Shown here: positions 53,201 to 64,000 of the stretch, piece after piece | Position numbering within the stretch: the stretch's first letter is position 1 | How the letters are laid out: each line of letters starts with the position of its first letter | Source of the DNA: Halichondria panicea | Lineage: Eukaryota > Porifera > Demospongiae > Suberitida > Halichondriidae | Direction of reading: 5' to 3' | Assembly (NCBI RefSeq): GCF_963675165.1 | Contig: NC_087378.1 | Coordinates: 7,617,273 to 7,681,272, forward strand | Length of the DNA: 64,000 nt | The notes under the pieces: model-generated | The model's input: the letters and a program-made list of their open reading frames with translations, nothing else | Databases searched by the model: none | Told to the model about the DNA's origin: nothing | Translations under genes and position numbers: made by a program

Positions 53201-55880
53201 AGCCAAACAGTTATTAGTCAATCAGCATCACGACAAATTTTACGAAGAGTAAGGATTGCTACATAATATCATCATGAGCAAATTGACGGAACTTTCCCAT
53301 AAGCCATGCAGTCTTACAATGAAGCAGAAACATGTACATAATATATATTCTGCATGTACTGAAGTTGCTGGCTCTAGATGATCTCACCCTTTGCCAGTGT
53401 AGGGGAAGATGCTCAGACCTTGAGGTCGATCACTCCCTTCAAACTGGAAGATGACTTCAGAAGTCTGAGCTTCAATATCATACATATTGAGTGTTCTCCT
53501 TGTCTTATCCGTCCAGTACACTTTGTCGTTAATCCAGTCCACAGCCAGACCAACTGGACTGTCTAAGTCACAAAAGGTGAAAGGCATATTAAAAGCGGAC
53601 AGATTGAAGTATGAAACACAGCTCAATAAATCAAACAGTCATCTGGCGTACTTTTACACGACGTATTTTAATTGAAATCCTAGTTCTTTTGACAAGTTAA
53701 AGTCTACGTACATGATTACAAACTGATGAAAGCCTTACCACTAAGTATTTGGGAGGCCCCTAAACTCTGAGCAGCTACTGCTCCTGTAGCACCAGCATCA
53801 GTCAAGAGGGGAATGGAGAAGAGTCCAGGCGTGTTGTCTTTTATGTAGAATATCAAATTCCTCCTGTGGGGTAAAAAGACAGTAATTAAAGCTTTAGGAT
53901 AACTGCGTACGTATTACCAAAAAGCCACATGCAGAATGAATGACATCATTATTGTACATGGTAATTGAAGTTGTAGGATTAAGTTTGCACACAAAGTGCC
54001 CCACAATAACAGTTTGTAAACAAGCAACAAAATGTGTCGCTGAGAATCATATTTAGACTATCGTTGTTCTTTGCAATGTCCATCACATTCGATATCTGAA
54101 AGGAAACACTTCCTAATAAACCATGAACAGTAGACACGCTTAAAATGTTGTTCAGCTCAGCTATGCTAATAATGACATGCAAATCGGATGAATATTTCAA
54201 AACAAGTACGATCAAAGATGACACCTAAACCTGCTCATATGTTATCTGATACTGTCAACAATGGTTACGGACAAAACACACTGCAGACTAGAGGAATAAG
54301 AAGTACAATTACCCTGTCAAATACCTCCTATGAAGTGGCTTATAATTGTTTGCCACAAAATTGATGCTTGCAAAAGCTTGCGGGCTGTAATGCATGAGTA
54401 GTAAACAAGGCAATTTCGTGGCACATCTGCTTGTGGAGAGAATCACTTGCTTATTAGTACGTTCAAATCTTTCAAGTGCCTGACAACTAATTTAAACTTG
54501 ACAACTAATTTAATTCCCATGCAGCACTGCATGTGTGTTACCAAGACTACGATTTAACTATTGTTTCAGTTTTTGGTGAGATTCATGCACGCGGAAGGTA
54601 TACCATAGTCGGGAAAAAATCTCAGGGTTGTCCCCCCTCATATTGCTCCAAGAAATCACAAAAAATTATTTGTATACGTATGGGTATAGTGCATGGTTTG
54701 CTGGGACACAACCTAATGAGAGTAAAGTAGGAGTAAAGTATATGCGAATCGTACCTGTTTATCTGATTTGCATTTTATTATTAGCATAATTATAGCTAAA
54801 CAGGCTATAGATTATTAATGTGATTAGCATTCAATACTACATGAGTTCCCATGGCCCCATGCACAGGTGCAAGCCTCAACTACAAACCACCTATTTAGAA
54901 AGCAGCCATGCACGTATCCTAATTTTTCCAGCTTAAAAACATTATTTTTACATGGAAAGCAATCATCCGATCATATAGACTCAACCATCGCAATGCAACA
55001 TGAAACTTTGCAGCAACCCTACACGCACATAGCTGTGAATTGCTATTCAATACGTTCACTATCTGTACCATATACAGGAAGGTGGTGGTTGGACAAAGAC
55101 CATTGACACTAAACGAACAACAATCAAATAGCATACCTTGTCAAGCCAATCTCACCATTGATACAATAGGCTAAAAATGGCCACACTATATGAATGCAAA
55201 GTTGGATCAGCTTTGCCATCAGAATGCTATGTGCATAAAAATTATACACGTATATAGAGATATCCTTAGTTACCTGTAGTGATAATCCACGGCAATTATT
55301 CCATTGTCGGAATGAATGACTTGAGCATCAGTAGAGCCATTTATTTCAATTCTCAGAATTGAGCCCCAGGCAGCCACCAGTAGGAAAGGAGTCCTACATA
55401 TAATAAGGGGAAGGAAAGAACATATACACCGTGAGCTTCTGTATGCATTGATATCGTATACACTATTGACCACAATACTTGTAAACATTGAAACATAACA
55501 CCACAACAGAGAGTTAGAGCTTGCTGCAGCTATTATAGAGCTGCATGCATGGGCAGAGATACTAAGAGCGTATTTCAACAGAGGGTATATACATCGATAA
55601 CGTTGCACACACAGGTGCATGCTAGGGGGTCCAATCATATATACAATTGGGCATGGATAAAAGAGTATATATATATATATATTGCTGCTTGCATGTGAGG
55701 TGGCTATAGATATATGCATGACTGCACTATATATATATACCACTAGCCGAGCTATATAGATGCTTACACATCATCATCCAGAGCTCCTTGACCCTCAGGT
55801 TGGGCTGTAGACAGTGCAGCACCAGTTGTGGTGAAGAGAACAAAGGCCAGCAGGGCAGCTATCAGCTCAGTGAAGACCAT
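50235..55880 (-). CDS. Single-pass receptor B: YWTD propeller, one EGF-like domain, mucin-like stalk
   Basis: Tandem paralogue of receptor A. Nine exons join in frame: 55880-55768, 55393-55274, 53863-53739, 53562-53388, 53192-52798, 52673-52554, 52043-51601, 51403-51322 and 50752-50235, giving 696 residues. It has a signal peptide (MVFTELIAALLAFVLF), YWTD-type blades (KVYWTDKTRRT, KLYWIDECSS, ECYYTQTEK), one EGF-like domain (CHPSCGNGVCVPPGTCSC), and a Thr/Pro-rich mucin-like stalk of about 145 residues. The membrane segment (MALIIIAVCTVVFLLILVF) is split over two exons, followed by RYHRRRRG and a tail of about 150 residues. The tail carries tyrosines (SNYRGFTEYYPTVF, GTLYATE, TELYFSL) and a short duplicated A/V/Q/P-rich run. 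The tail is unrelated to that of receptor A. Intron phases match receptor A through the propeller. Function and ligand are unknown. Confidence 0.87.
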
Positions 55881-57098
55881 TCTTGCAGAAGTTGAGACTT
55901 TAGTATTCCAGTAGGCTCAGTATTACTCAGAGTGCAGAGACTGGTGTCAGTGGTTGAGAGACTGTTGTGAGATGTGACTCTTTGGAGTTGCATTTATAGT
56001 CAAGTTTGCATGCAGTATTACTATACCTAATGCAATTAATACATGGAAGTGGGTGTTGCACAGCTGCTAGTGATTTGTATGGAAGTGAGTCAATAAGAAA
56101 ACTGGCAGGAAATGCACATGCAGCTGATGAAAAGACTGCTCTTGAAAATCTAATAAAAATCTATCTTAATCACAATAATTATCGTGTGAATAAAGCTGAT
56201 GTATAAGTTTACGACAATTCTGTATTATATACACTTAATCTTCACTATCTCTGCATGCATGTAATTTTGGCACACACACAAGTAAATTTGCATGACATAT
56301 GTATTATACTTTATTCCAACGCCATGCAGTTTACTTAAAATTGTGCAAAAAAATACTTTAAAGGGTAGTCTCTTGACATCAAGAACAACTTTGTGCAGAA
56401 GACAAATGCACAGGTTGGTGGCCTAAGGCGATTTATTTGAACAAACTCTTTGAGAGGATTGTTGAACCAGCTGACTACAGATAATCCAATAACAACTAAG
56501 TGCTCCCTTATTGTATTTACTCGAGTTCATCAACAAAGTGTGGTGGTTTGACCAAGGGCAGACAATAACCGTGGACACAAAAACCCTTTTTCTCAAATTA
56601 CATTAGAGGTGCACTGTCACTGCTTTGATGAGTGTTAGGCCATAAAACAGAGACAGTTTCCTGGCTAGAAAACCCCTTAGGTGCAAGTGTACATGAGGCA
56701 CACCTGCATGCTGCAACTATACACTGCAGCAGTGTTTATTAATCAAGTGGGTGTACCTAACAATACATTAATAACTACAGCTAGTCATGAACGTACGGGG
56801 AGGCATGACAAGGCTATCAAGTGGTTTACTGTATGACAACAAGTGTGCAAAGTGTGACAGGAAGTAACATTGGTTACAGCTCAGGTGGCCTAATTCTAAA
56901 AAAAACTTTTTTAGGGAGGAAGGGATTGATACCACCATTTAAACACACCTGCACTATATCAGAGCTAGACGAAAATCTGAGCCCCCTTTGAGCCCCTTGC
57001 TCTCATAATATTTACACAAGCCACTTGCATGTACACTTTTATGAAGCCATTATACAAAGATAAATAAAGTAAGTAAAAAACTAAATATACGAGATAAA
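55881..57098. other. Intergenic region receptor B promoter / SLC17 3' end
   Basis: Over 1.2 kb with no gene I can support. An open frame of 66 codons on the plus strand (56006-56206) ends in a plausible polypeptide but has no recognised family and no clear splice partners. It may be a relic or chance. The rest is AT-rich and unremarkable. Confidence 0.4.
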
Positions 57099-60000
57099 TT
57101 ACGAAACTTGTACAGTTCCTGGAACAATACGAGCTAATGGTGGCATTTTTGATCTTAAACCATTCTCTACAGATTTACCACGGTCCTCTGGCGCTAACGT
57201 CTCTGGCGGTTGCTTGGTTGGTTTTCCTTGTGCCCATGGTTGCTCCTGGCCGGACCCAAGTATGAGATAAATCAACATTCCAAATATGTAAATCTCTGCA
57301 CTTAATATGAATACTTCTCTCCATTCTTCCTGAAAAGCAGCATAGTACGCGGGAGAGCCTTTCGCAGCAGCTGGCTGTAAGTGGATAATGGGCGGAATTA
57401 ATTGTCACAGGAATGTTATCGAGGTGGCAACTAAGTATTTAACTGCTGTAGAATAGAGCTTTTGAAATTTGATCCACATTTTATACACGTTATAAGTATA
57501 CAGTTGCCATGCTTGTGGTGTAGCGTAGCTTTAAGTGTAACACTGTACACATCACCACCCACAATTAACTAATCAGTTTAAGAACTCAACATCAATGCAT
57601 ACTAACCACAATTACCTCAACAGCAATGGATTTGGCCACCACAGGTCCCACGAAACCAGGTATGGTCCCGGCAGAGTTGGTTATCCCCATTAAAACGCCA
57701 GCAAAACGAGGGGCAATGTCCAGATGATTGATGTTGAAACCCGCCAGTGAGAATCCGGTAGAGCCCACGGCAACCGATAAGAGGAGAACGGCCGAAAGCG
57801 TGTCAGTACCAAAATAGCCACACAAGAGAAGAAATATACTTCCTCCCAAGAAAGCTGAAATTAAAAATTGAAAACAATTTCGATTTATAAGTATGGCAAT
57901 AATAGCATTGTGTGGGAGACACTATAATATTATTATATAAACTCTAAACATTGAGGGAAGAGAATCAGTTTCTATTTGTGTCAATTCTGGCCATTTATAT
58001 AATTTTTAAAAGAAAGACTTTCCCTTTATTTTGTGTGTCATAACATGTTTGTCACTATGTGGTACATGGATACTCGTTATAGGGCACAATGATAGTTGAG
58101 AGATAAGTGTGTTGCTACCTAGTAATGGATGCATATAAGTGAATACAGCTATGTTATCAGAGGTGGTAGGTACAATGTACATGTACAGAATATGCGAAGA
58201 AAGCAATCTGCCAACACAGTACAGTGTAAGCCACACTATATAGCCAGTAACCCCATGTTTCCTCGTAACAGCTGTTGTATCCCATAGCAACAAACATACT
58301 TATGTGTCATTCTGACCCAATGTTGACAAGCTTAACGAGTCAGAGTGTGATCATTGAATTAAGGGCACTGTTGCCAAGTAGCCTTAATTTGATAATCATA
58401 CTGCATGACATTAGTCTAAGAGCATAATAACCTTCCTTCAGAGCACACACAATAGGAGCAGCATATAAAGCAAAGCCCACACACACCCAGGATTTCTTGA
58501 AAGCAAAGCAAAGTAAGAGTGGCTGGGATACACGTATTGATTATAGACAGGTGGTCCTACGGGAGTGGTATAATTAGAGCTAAATTCTATACATCAATGG
58601 CATACACCAACGTACATGAACACAAAGCCATAATTATATTATAATTTTATATAATTATAGGCATACGTACATGCACTGGTGAATATCTTCCTGACGGTGG
58701 TTGTGGAGAGACAGATGCTACGCAGGAAGTCAGTGGCTAGTCCGCTGGCAATGACCAGCACGGCCAGCACCATGTAGGGGATGGCCGAGTACACTCCTCC
58801 CATTACAATACTCTGCATTGGAAGGAACAGAAAACGTGTATACATCACGAAGAAAATTCATCTGTCTGCTACCCGTATACCGAGTTTCGAATGCGACAAT
58901 ATTTCGATATTTTCGGATTTTCGCATAATTCAAAATAGTTAGAAGCGCAATCAGTTGTACAATGTCATTCGCAATCGATTAACCTCACATTCGAAACCGA
59001 TATACATATGTTGTAAAAAAGTAGCCAATGTTATGTCCTATTGACCATACAGTAGTGGAAGTAGTATAAAAGATAATTAATCCTAGACCACATGTGAGCC
59101 GATTTCTAAGAAGCTGGACTAAGTGTCCGAATGTGTACAGATGTAGGGGTGGGTGAGTGCTTGTAGTGGCCATTGTAGAGGTTAGTTTGACCCCATTAGG
59201 TGGTTTTAGGTATTGATGAAAACTGTGCACACCTGTAACCTGTACGCAGAGGTAATTAAGCACACAATTCACAGCGTACAGTAGTGCAGTGTGATGGGTA
59301 CGTTGTGTGATTGTGGGTAAGCTTGGTTAAATCGATGTCTGCCAGAAGGCCAACAAACTAATGACTAGTAACCACAGTGGGCTTTCATGGCGGTATACGA
59401 GATTAAGAAGGGATGTGGTCAGTTGGCGTAACAATATCAGCTGCTAATCGGATTAGTAGCAGTGTGAAGTGAAATAACTGAGATTGAGGTGCAGAACTTT
59501 GCCGTATAATCATTGAGTGGAAAAACTTTCATTAGGAGAATAATTATAACACTTCAGATCAATTATGATAACTAATTAAGAATTGTGTGCAAAGGGGAGG
59601 ATAAATCTCAAATAAAAGGGCCAATTTGATTAATTAAGTTCAGCATGCAGTACTCTAAGAGAGAGACTCACTCCCTGCAGCTGAACTGTTGGGACGGCTT
59701 GCTTGAAGTAGGTGGGTATACAGGTGAGGAGAGTATAGAAGCCCCAATTGTTGCAGAAGTGAGCAACTGTGATCGCCCATACTGCAGGAGACGTGAATAT
59801 CTTCAACCATGGGACATCCATCTGTATATCAGAATTAATACCAAATTAATGTAATTAAGTCGTCTAGCTTAGGCTTACGTAATTGCCAACTAAAGAGATA
59901 TTCTACTCATGTATGGCTGTCTTGAAAATGAAATATAGTCTGACATGCACTGCAACAGTTCAATTAGGGCACTGGTTAGTGGGCATGTGGTTTAAACCTA

Positions 60001-62430
60001 GTACAAGCTGTCACGAGTGCAGCTGTCACCTTCTCCTGGGCAGTGGTGGTTTGATTAGCATCAATACTGCTCTCAATGAAGTCCCTCTCAGCTGTGGAGA
60101 TTCTTGGGTGAGAAGCAGGTGAGCTGAAACCCACCAGAAACCACAAGAAAAACCACAGAATTCCTACAGCGCCTGTCAGAGAAGGACACACCTGTTAGTT
60201 ACCATGGTACAGTGCGGCATGCCCTTACATGGGGACATGTGGTGAGGTAATTTGGCCAGAATGCAAATAAACACACACGTATGTGTACTATACGCTAGTT
60301 GAGTCGTGCTACGTTACAATAATAGAGTGTGTACGATAACCAGTACTAGTGTACCCAGGGGCAGATTTACTTAAGGGGGGGAGGGGATCTAGCTAGATCA
60401 CCTAAAGATCTTAATCGTAATATTCAATGTGGCACGAGGTATACTGATAGTATAGTTTTCAATACCATCCCTTGGACCGCCACTGATATATACATGACTG
60501 TACAAATAGGGAATTACGTAGATCGAGGTACGATAATTATTGGGCGAGTGCATGATCAAATGATGCAATTAAACAATTAAAAAGGCATTACACAGTGTGT
60601 GCTTTGAAGCCTATGTCTTATGCAATGCAATATACAATTTGAGGAAGCACCTGCAATATAGTGTATCAATATAGCTTACCAAACACATAGAAGACTGACG
60701 GCCAACCACCGTCGAAGCCATACTCACACAGCACAGCTGACAACGGGAAGGATATGACATTGCCAATATGAGGACCTGTGATAGACCGGGGGAAGATTCA
60801 AATTATGGCAAGTCTCCAAAAATAGAGCCATAGACTCGCAATTAAGGGACACCTGGTCTTTGGGGGCTATGCTAAAAGTGTCCCCTGCTGGTATTGAATA
60901 AAGAGCTAGCCTCAGGCTCTTGTAACAGTACATGTACTACGCACACACGTAGAAGCCCCTAACCACTGTACAATTATATATATGCTGTACTGTATGTAAC
61001 CACTGCACATTTATCATAAGAGTATCAAAATACAGTGTGGTTCAGAGACAGACAATACAGTAACCATAGAGTTGGGCAATAATGGTCGCCATTTTTCCAT
61101 TTCTTACCTGCATAGCTAATTGTGGAGAGTCTGCTTCTCTCAGCTGGAGGGGCCCACTTCGCCCAAATGGAGTGCATGGCAGGAAATGTGACACCCTGAG
61201 GCAATCACATGACATGATAGAATACTTTGACGCATAGCTACATGTTAGTATATACGCGTGTACACTACTACAGTGCTCTCTGAAGTACTGCAATCCATGC
61301 TTAACAACCATCTCTCCTGGAATAAAAAGTTGTGTCATTAAAATTGCACACTTTTTAAGAGTTTACAGTTCAACTTTCATTCTCGAATATTTTCTACTCC
61401 ATGTGACTCTTGTAGCTAACTACCGGTAGTGCTTTAGTGCAAGGCTAACTCATAATTAAGTTGAATAGAAAGTTTGTGCGAACACAGATGATGCTACCAA
61501 AGATTCTGCTGATGCATACAACGTAAATTTTGTTGCCTAATATTTCCGTGCCTACCTCAAAAAATCCCTCGAGTACCCTGAGGGCAATGAGTAGGTACAC
61601 GCTTGTTTGTGCAGCGAGGGGGGTCAGGAGTGTGAGGAGTGCTGTCATGACGATGCCGATACCAAACACCCACCTCCCCCCATACTTGGTGGCCAGCAAC
61701 CCGCCAGGAATCTGAGTAAACAGGTAACCATAGAAGAAAGCCCCAAGGACCCAACCTGTGAGGAAACGTACAGCTGTCAAATTGAGATGTGTATGTAACG
61801 TACACAGCTACATACACAGGTACTCTAGCTATGAACAATCACTAAAAAAAAATTTTTTTTAATGGTTACTAAATGCTCATTTGAAGTACAGCCAACAAAA
61901 TAATTATGGTGAGAATGTAGCGGAGGCAACAAACCATGCCATAAAAAATGACAATACCAAAATTACTGATACACAATTAACTTGCCAACTTGCTGTGAGG
62001 ACCAGTCAAATACCTGAGCAGTACCAACAGGAACATGATAATAGCATAATTATAGCCTCAGTACATGACCCACCTCCGCTGTTCCTGATTGGTTCCCCAA
62101 AGTGGTGGTTGTACTATTGACCATCTGCACTATGGCAACACTGAGGTTGACCCTGAGGGCATACACATTAACAAACCCCAGACAGGACACTAATGCCAGT
62201 GAGTAGCGGGCAGGGATACAGGGCAGACAATCATAACTCCAGTATCGTCTCCAACCTTTCTTCTTTGAGTGTTTTTGGCTTAGTTCTAAATCGGTAGATT
62301 CTGACAGCAAGTACGTTTTCTCGTCCATGATCTGTGTTGCATGTGTATGTATAGTGGTGGGTGGATGTGAAACAGTATATGAACAGTTGCAACTACATGC
62401 AGCCATTTTAATATGTGCTGGAGCTTTCAT
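57099..62430 (-). CDS. SLC17 family anion/H+ cotransporter, sialin-like
   Basis: Major-facilitator organic-anion transporter of the sialin/VGLUT family, probably lysosomal or vesicular. Ten exons are 62430-62074, 62013-61986, 61755-61556, 61195-61108, 60775-60680, 60172-60030, 59821-59672, 58812-58671, 57854-57616 and 57374-57099. This gives 572 residues from ATG 62430, or 538 from ATG 62328, which I prefer because it begins [10 protein letters not shown] with an acidic dileucine-type sorting motif like that of sialin. Family signatures include [60 protein letters not shown], and [20 protein letters not shown]. About 12 membrane segments can be traced. Exon 2 is a 28-base microexon whose intron uses a GC donor. 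Substrate (sialic acid, glutamate, other anions) is not decidable here. It is divergent from EIF2B4. Confidence 0.93.
58875..59005. mobile_element. Small inverted-repeat element, copy 2 (SLC17 intron)
   Basis: Ends GTATACCGAGTTTCGAATGC and CATTCGAAACCGATATAC are inverted copies. The end motif TTTCGAATGC and internal ATTCGCAAT-type motifs are shared with the element at 46508-46686; the interior is shorter. Confidence 0.7.
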
Positions 62431-62741
62431 ACAATTTTTTTTCTTTTTGTGTAGAGCTCGTGTAGCCCTAAACTACTAGGGCCTAGTGGGTGTGATTGTG
62501 ACGTTCGAGGTCATTAGACATCTACATGGCTTACTTCAGTTGCTAGGGCATCTGAGAAGTGGTCTTGTGCAAGCAGAGCATGCAGGGCAAATCCTGAATC
62601 CTTTGAGCTAGGTCACATGCTTGTTATTGCTGTAGCAGCCCCTCCCCTAAATTGAGTGCAAGGGGTTCACTCTCTTCTAAATATCTGAAAAACACATGGC
62701 AAAAGTAATTTTGCACTCTAAAATAGCTGCCGTAGTATACA
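62431..62741. promoter_or_regulatory. Divergent promoter region between SLC17 gene and EIF2B4
   Basis: About 310 bases separate the outermost possible start codons. No specific promoter motif was recognised. The role is inferred from layout. Confidence 0.45.
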
Positions 62742-64000
62742 ATGAGCTCCCCAAGGAAGGCAAAAGAGGAGGCATCAAAGCCTGGCAGTAGAGGAGGGAG
62801 TAGAGGGGCCTCCAGGAACACCAGTAAATCATCCGTAGGGGGCTCTAGTGATGGGGCAAGCAAGGGAGCCAAACCTTCAAGGTGCTCAATCATAGAATCT
62901 GATACTATATATCATATCTATGACTAGACTCAACAAGTAACTGAAATATATCATGTACTATCTTTGCTAAATTCTTATAGCTTAATTTTTCTGAAATACG
63001 TGCATCTCCAAGGTCGATATGAATTAATTATTAGGCGATTAGATTTAGATAACTGTGCTGCACCACAGCATATTAACTGAGTGTGTATGTGCGTGTTCCC
63101 CTAGACCTCCCTCCACTTCATCCATGGACCCCCCGTCCAAGTCAACTCTGAAAGGAACCAAGAAACCACCACTTCAAAAAGAAGGATCCACTGGAGCAGC
63201 AGATGTTCGACCACCAGGCTCTCCATTTGAGAAGAAGAAGCCACTCACTAAAGCCGAGCGAAGGGAACTGCAGGTAACGTGCATCATGCTTGCAATGTAA
63301 GATTAAAGTACATGGGCAATGTCATATAAATGGGGGAGTCAATGAGAAAGCCATCTTTTTAATTGGCTGTCATACTGTGTCTAGTAAACTTTTAGGGGGT
63401 CCATAAAACTAGGGTGTTCAATTCTGACATTTTTTTCAAAGAAAGTTGTATAGTATAATTTTTACAATTACAGTACCGAAAGCTATATATTATATTTCTC
63501 CCCAGGTGCTTGGCTAGCAACCATTCTTGGCTAGCAACCATTGATGGTCAGTTGTATGTGTTTATACTTACTGTACATGTGTGTGCAGGAAGCTCAGAGG
63601 AGAGCCAAGGCTGAGAAGAAAGCCCCTGGGGGCAAAGTTGGTGAAGGCGCAGCTGTTGAGAGACAGAGCAGCAATGCAGGTGCTGGGAAGACTGAGCCAG
63701 GGCAGGAAGACCACTCAAAGGTGGTGGTTGGACAGAGAGGCTCCTCTCATAAAATTACCAAGTCTTCCTCTCAGGTATAATTACTCTATCTGTTAATTCA
63801 TAGTTGCAATCACAAGGTAGAGGTTACAATTTAAGTACATTGTGAAGTTTAATGCACGTACATGCAGTATGAGAAAGTTGCGTGCAGTTGTCTTGCAGTT
63901 TTGTGTGGCCAAAAATTATCGTTTTTCTGTCCATTTCAGGACCACCCTCCTCAGAAGCAGGTTCAGTTGTTCACCCACCTTCCTCAATACTCGAGAGCCC
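62742..64000 (+). CDS. EIF2B4: Translation initiation factor eIF2B subunit delta, 5' part only
   Basis: Regulatory-subcomplex subunit of the eIF2B guanine-nucleotide exchange factor. Four exons are visible: 62742-62881, 63105-63273, 63589-63774 and 63940 to beyond the window end. The N-terminus is Ser/Gly/Lys-rich and disordered. A charged helix follows (PLTKAERRELQEAQRRAKAE), then VQLFTHLPQYSRA, which matches the conserved LFSHLPQYSR segment where the structured part of EIF2B4 begins. The catalytic-fold region lies outside the window. Identification rests on these two motifs in the right order and spacing. Confidence 0.88.

Noticed and set aside
54533-54730. 65-codon plus-strand frame within a receptor B intron
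   Set aside because: It has no recognisable motif, no splice context and AT-rich surroundings; consistent with chance.

Overview
The window reads as a compact, intron-rich genome of an invertebrate animal. It carries orthologues of MIB1, IFT52, RAB23, ROCK, MFF, sialin-type SLC17 and EIF2B4, which together imply Notch-ligand ubiquitination, cilia and Rho signalling. All coding genes are split by GT-AG introns, usually a few hundred bases long. An early-branching phylum such as sponges is my guess from overall style; the sequence does not prove it. I see no bacterial, viral or CRISPR content.

Layout, left to right: MFF-like gene (+, 5' end possibly outside the window); deoxynucleoside kinase (-); stand-alone cytochrome b5 protein (+); MIB1 with 19 exons (-); a fucosyltransferase-like type II membrane glycosyltransferase (+); IFT52 (-); RAB23 (+); tRNA-Val(UAC) (-); ROCK with 30 exons (+); two tandem YWTD/EGF/mucin single-pass receptors (-, -); a sialin-like SLC17 transporter (-); and the first exons of EIF2B4 (+, cut by the window end). 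Every exon chain below was built by hand, joining splice sites that keep the reading frame and agree with the known family. Most joins are therefore well supported, but UTRs and transcription starts are not.

Strands alternate almost perfectly, giving four tight head-to-head pairs: dNK/cytb5, MIB1/glycosyltransferase, IFT52/RAB23 and SLC17/EIF2B4. The IFT52/RAB23 pair joins two ciliary genes, and a perfect RFX X-box palindrome lies at the IFT52 first coding exon. MIB1 acts on Notch ligands. ROCK acts on actomyosin downstream of Rho.

The introns hold much small-repeat biology: at least four families of miniature inverted-repeat elements (one with a clear 7-bp target duplication), a dispersed degenerate intronic repeat, minisatellites that copy splice sites, and (CA)n tracts sitting directly at 3' splice sites. 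The best candidate for something undescribed is the tandem receptor pair at 41578-55880. The two genes share intron phases but differ in EGF number and have unrelated cytoplasmic tails.
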